Assembly (NCBI GenBank): GCA_023261345.1
Contig: JAHFPE010000047.1
Span: 1 to 6,644, forward strand
Source of the DNA: Candidatus Woesearchaeota archaeon
Lineage (GTDB): Archaea > Nanobdellota > Nanobdellia > Woesearchaeales > ARS49
Direction: 5' to 3'
DNA length: 6,644 nt
Shown here: positions 4,821 to 6,644 of the stretch, in pieces
How the letters are laid out: each line of letters starts with the position of its first letter
Numbering within the stretch: position 1 is the stretch's first letter
Program-made: the position numbers and the translations under genes
Notes under the pieces: generated by a model
Databases searched by the model: none
The model's input: the letters and a program-made list of their open reading frames with translations, nothing else
What the model was told of the DNA's origin: nothing

Positions 4821-5090
4821 CTACGGATAGATCTGTTTTCCCGATGCTATTTCGATGATTTTGATGACACGCACTGGGCATGATTCTGCAGCTTCAAGGT
4901 TTCGTTGTAATTCTGATTCTGTAATAGTGCGTTCCCAAATGTGTGGGGATGTCTCTTTTGCGCCTTTGAGGTCTGCTTTTCCATCTTCAACTATTTCCCA
5001 ATGATCCGCATTTGCTGCTGCGCATGCTGCTGCACCAATGCATCCTTCTCGGTCGTAAATGATTTTGTATTTCGGAGTATTGTCTGACAT
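4821..5090 (-). CDS. Small ferredoxin with three cluster cysteines, 89 residues
   Basis: Ferredoxins carry single electrons between redox enzymes in the cytoplasm. This one has the single-cluster layout: GCIGAAAC near the N-terminus (Cys17 and Cys23) and the distant CPV motif (Cys71). In four-cysteine relatives the motif is CxxCxxC followed by CP; here the middle position, residue 20, is Ala. With three Cys ligands the protein most likely holds a [3Fe-4S] cluster, or a [4Fe-4S] cluster with a non-protein ligand at the fourth iron. Between the motifs lie the usual acidic stretch (HWEIVEDGKADL, 30-41) and a helix (ESELQRNLEAAESC, 58-71). The length is normal for the family. The start is ATG 5090; TATTTAAAA on the same strand (5122-5114) is centred about 28 bases upstream with no Shine-Dalgarno. 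No partner oxidoreductase is in the window, so its electron donor and acceptor are unknown. Confidence 0.9.
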   Translation of the reverse strand: MSDNTPKYKIIYDREGCIGAAACAAANADHWEIVEDGKADLKGAKETSPHIWERTITESELQRNLEAAESCPVRVIKIIEIASGKQIYP

Positions 5091-5113
5091 AAAGTGAAGG
5101 AGGAGTGACTCTG

Positions 5114-5122
5114 TTTTAAATA
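5114..5122 (-). promoter_or_regulatory. TATA-like box for the ferredoxin gene
   Basis: TATTTAAAA on the minus strand is centred about 28 bases upstream of ATG 5090. This supports a leaderless or nearly leaderless ferredoxin message. Confidence 0.55.
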
Positions 5123-5159
5123 TTGCTGTAAAAGAACGGAGTGTACAATATTCAGTCCC

Positions 5160-5167
5160 AAAAAAAA
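5160..5167 (-). terminator. Oligo-T terminator of the two-gene unit
   Basis: Eight A on the plus strand make a T8 run on the minus strand, starting 22 bases after the stop at 5190 and preceded by a T5 tract (5172-5176). It should end the transcript of the two coupled genes before the ferredoxin promoter. Confidence 0.6.
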
Positions 5168-5189
5168 CATGAAAAACGAAAAAGAATTA

Positions 5190-5519
5190 CTACAGCGATT
5201 GCGAAGGGGTTATCCAATTTCTAGCATTTCTTAAAATTGAACTATTAGGATCTGAAATCCCATAAAAACCAATTACTTGTATAGCATCTTCAACTTCCTT
5301 GCTGTAATATATTGAATGAGGGTCTCCAATCCGTTTTCCCTCCATCGAGGTACCCACTGTCATATGTATCTGTGGTTGAACTCGCAAGCTACCGTCCAGT
5401 GATCTTGAATAATCTGCATTTGTCAATCCAATTCTCAAAAGTCGACTTATTTTTCCGTCTTCAAGCCCTAACTCATCTAAACTTGAGGCGAACATAGCAA
5501 TTTTTAGATCAGCATTCAT
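5190..5519 (-). CDS. Unrecognised small protein, second gene of a coupled pair, 109 residues
   Basis: I do not recognise this protein. It begins with a helical region (MNADLKIAMFASSLDELGLE, 1-20; KISRLLRIGL, 23-32), then beta-like segments with a Gly/Arg turn (MEGKRIGDPHSIYYS, 59-73; IQVIGFYGIS, 80-89) and a polar tail. There is no Cys, signal peptide or membrane segment. The start is ATG 5519, which overlaps the upstream stop as ATGA (5519-5516), a classic sign of translational coupling; a TTG at 5537 would extend it by six residues but is less likely. The EG-x-R-x-G motif also occurs in the upstream gene, so the two may be distant paralogues or halves of one functional unit. A T8 run ends the unit at 5167-5160. 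Confidence 0.7.
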   Translation of the reverse strand: MNADLKIAMFASSLDELGLEDGKISRLLRIGLTNADYSRSLDGSLRVQPQIHMTVGTSMEGKRIGDPHSIYYSKEVEDAIQVIGFYGISDPNSSILRNARNWITPSQSL

Positions 5520-5869
5520 AGAAAAAAAGGAAAACAAAATTCGTGAATAATTCCAGTCTTTGCTCTTGGAATTACGCGTTCTACCTTTGAAGCATGATAG
5601 AATTCTAAGGGAATGATTACATCCTCAGGTATGTAAGTTTTTGAGTCTCCAGTTCCATCGCCTTTTAGAAAAACAATAGTATATAGCTCTCCCATTCTCG
5701 ATCCTTCAAAAGCAACTGGAATAATTGTCCTTGCAGAGTTTGGTTTTTCAGGAGTTAGAGACAGATCCGGAAAATCTAGAAATGTCATTCCTGTTTTCTC
5801 TTCGTAATGACGCAAAGAGTGTTCTAGTGATTCTCTTAATACTCGCAGATTAAGGTCGCTAGCTTCCAT
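5516..5869 (-). CDS. Unrecognised small protein, first gene of a coupled pair, 117 residues
   Basis: I do not recognise this protein. It has an N-terminal helix (LNLRVLRESLEHSLRHYEEK, 7-26), a Pro-rich link (FPDLSLTPEKP, 33-43), and a beta-rich body with a Gly/Arg turn (ARTIIPVAFEGSRMGELY, 46-63; TIVFLKGDGTGDS, 64-76; DVIIPLEFYHAS, 83-94). The C-terminus is hydrophobic and aromatic (EFCFPFFL, 110-117). The ATG at 5869 is chosen over an upstream in-frame GTG (5878) because ATTTATAA on the same strand (5900-5893) is centred about 27 bases before the ATG. Its TGA overlaps the next gene's ATG by four bases, so the two are cotranscribed and probably translationally coupled. Stoichiometric partners or paralogues are a reasonable inference; no function can be named. 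Confidence 0.7.
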   Translation of the reverse strand: MEASDLNLRVLRESLEHSLRHYEEKTGMTFLDFPDLSLTPEKPNSARTIIPVAFEGSRMGELYTIVFLKGDGTGDSKTYIPEDVIIPLEFYHASKVERVIPRAKTGIIHEFCFPFFL

Positions 5870-5892
5870 AATATTCACAACTCCAAGTATCC

Positions 5893-5900
5893 TTATAAAT
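5893..5900 (-). promoter_or_regulatory. TATA-like box for the two-gene unit
   Basis: ATTTATAA on the minus strand is centred about 27 bases upstream of ATG 5869 and only 18 bases before the GTG at 5878. It supports the ATG as the leaderless start. Confidence 0.5.
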
Positions 5901-5974
5901 CTTGGACTTGAACAGTCAGAGAGCCGTGGGATAAATCCATCATTATCGAACTTAACTCAAGTGTGCGCGAGTTT

Positions 5975-5981
5975 AAAAAAA
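5975..5981 (-). terminator. Oligo-T terminator of the DUF2203 gene
   Basis: A7 on the plus strand makes T7 on the minus strand, 22 bases after the stop at 6004. It separates this transcript from the promoter at 5900-5893. Confidence 0.6.
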
Positions 5982-6003
5982 CTTCCAGATGTAGAACTCC
6001 ACG

Positions 6004-6456
6004 TTACGTTCCCAGTTTTCTAACAATTTCAGCGCCAATTGCCTTATCAAGATTCACAAGCTTTTTCCTTTTGCTATAACCCGCACTTGATTCGTGCCAA
6101 TGCGAAATTGAGTTCTCGCCAACTTGCCAGCACAAACAAATGTCTCGTCCGTTAAGTTTGTGATAGAAATCAACAACTCCTCGTTCAACGTCTTTAAGTA
6201 CAGCTCCAATTTGGCAAAGAGTTTGAAGTTCTTTATAATATGCGTGGCACGCTTTGTGAAATGCAAGATTAGTTTCAATGTCTGCCTTCACCAAGAAAAC
6301 AAAGCCATCTTCGTTTGTTGCCCGAACTGCATGTTGAAATACTTGCTGGTTCAAAACAACTTTTGCAACATTTTCGCGCAGTTGCTGAAGTTTTCGCACT
6401 TGCTTATTCACAGTTGGAAGAATTTTCTCTGCTTCGTCAATAGTGAAGTATTGCAC
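6004..6456 (-). CDS. DUF2203 family protein, 150 residues
   Basis: This matches the DUF2203 family, conserved small proteins of unknown function in bacteria and archaea. Family marks in order: the opening YFTIDEAEKILP (3-14), a long helical, coiled-coil-like segment (about 8-85), the signature G-x-x-L-K-D-x-E-R-G-x-V-D-F (84-97), then LCWQVGENSISHWHE (108-122) and AGYSKRK (125-131). The length is typical. The two His in HWHE and the conserved Cys107 and Cys109 are the residues most like a metal or active site, but no activity is established. The start is GTG 6456, just before the family's expected N-terminus. A TTTTTATA box on the same strand (6485-6478) is centred about 25 bases upstream and there is no Shine-Dalgarno, so it is probably leaderless. 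That box lies three bases from the end of the upstream gene. Confidence 0.9.
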   Translation of the reverse strand: MQYFTIDEAEKILPTVNKQVRKLQQLRENVAKVVLNQQVFQHAVRATNEDGFVFLVKADIETNLAFHKACHAYYKELQTLCQIGAVLKDVERGVVDFYHKLNGRDICLCWQVGENSISHWHESSAGYSKRKKLVNLDKAIGAEIVRKLGT

Positions 6457-6477
6457 GTTGCTGTAAAGAGGAAGTTG

Positions 6478-6485
6478 TATAAAAA
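6478..6485 (-). promoter_or_regulatory. TATA-like box for the DUF2203 gene
   Basis: TTTTTATA on the minus strand is centred about 25 bases upstream of the GTG at 6456. It lies directly after the stop codon of the upstream gene (6488), so the two genes are packed with no spare sequence. Confidence 0.5.
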
Positions 6486-6487
6486 GA

Positions 6488-6644
6488 CTACGCTCTTCTT
6501 CGATTCGTCAGCATCTTTCGCAAAAAATTTATTCTTGGATCTTCATCTTCAGTATCATTTTCTCTTCCTTCTTCAAGCACTTTCTCCTCTTGCAATTCAT
6601 CAGAATACCTAACGCCTTGCTCATGCAAATATTGGTATCCGAAT
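6488..6644 (-). CDS. 3' end of an unrecognised acidic-tailed gene (partial)
   Basis: A minus-strand frame enters from the window's right edge and runs 51 codons to TAG at 6490-6488. The visible C-terminus starts FGYQYLHEQGVRYSDEL, continues with a strongly acidic stretch (many Glu and Asp), and closes with a basic end (NFLRKMLTNRRRA). A charged, probably disordered linker followed by a short basic helix is all that can be seen. The start and main domain lie outside the window, so no family can be assigned. Its stop is 31 bases before the DUF2203 start. Confidence 0.65.
   Translation of the reverse strand, partial: FGYQYLHEQGVRYSDELQEEKVLEEGRENDTEDEDPRINFLRKMLTNRRRA

Noticed and set aside
6124..6612. 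162-codon plus-strand open frame opposite DUF2203
   Set aside because: The opposite strand encodes a recognisable DUF2203 protein; the plus frame is rich in Phe, Leu, Ser and Cys as expected from an antisense shadow.

Overview
The window looks like chromosomal DNA of a small-genome archaeon. A DPANN lineage such as Woesearchaeota or Pacearchaeota is my best guess from gene style; I could not test it by database search. The archaeal signals visible in the sequence are: TATA-like boxes about 26 to 28 bases ahead of many start codons with no Shine-Dalgarno in between (leaderless genes), short oligo-T terminators without a strong hairpin, a tRNA without an encoded CCA, an archaeal-type SepF and a compact set of very short proteins. 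Base composition is AT-rich by eye, with a small GC-rich island in one intergenic stretch.

Layout. Positions 1-1054 hold the 3' end of an unrecognised plus-strand gene, an oligo-T terminator, and an unrecognised helical protein of 297 residues that starts at TTG. A convergent minus-strand gene (1102-1908) encodes a protein with a glycine-rich, probably beta-helical middle. It shares a divergent promoter region with sepF (2023-2415), the membrane anchor of the FtsZ ring. SepF is followed by an unrecognised 107-residue protein (2453-2776). A gene-poor stretch (2777-3402) holds a GC-rich island with ACG repeats, a candidate kink-turn (C/D-like) hairpin ending in a T-run, and a long AT-rich inverted repeat. 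Next come tRNA-Val(GAC) (3403-3474) and a short reading frame broken by one in-frame TGA (3503-3634).

From 3692 to the end every gene is on the minus strand: a 60-residue SEC-C motif protein with one zinc ligand replaced by Ser, an unrecognised 109-residue protein, a double zinc-ribbon protein, a small ferredoxin with only three cluster cysteines, a two-gene unit of unrecognised small proteins coupled by an ATGA overlap, a DUF2203 protein, and the 3' end of another unrecognised gene.

Most genes appear to have their own promoter, so this is a string of single-gene units rather than one pathway operon. Only the pair at 5190-5869 is clearly cotranscribed. Recognisable functions are cell division (SepF), electron transfer (ferredoxin) and translation (tRNA-Val). 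I found no mobile element, CRISPR array, or convincing new multi-gene system.
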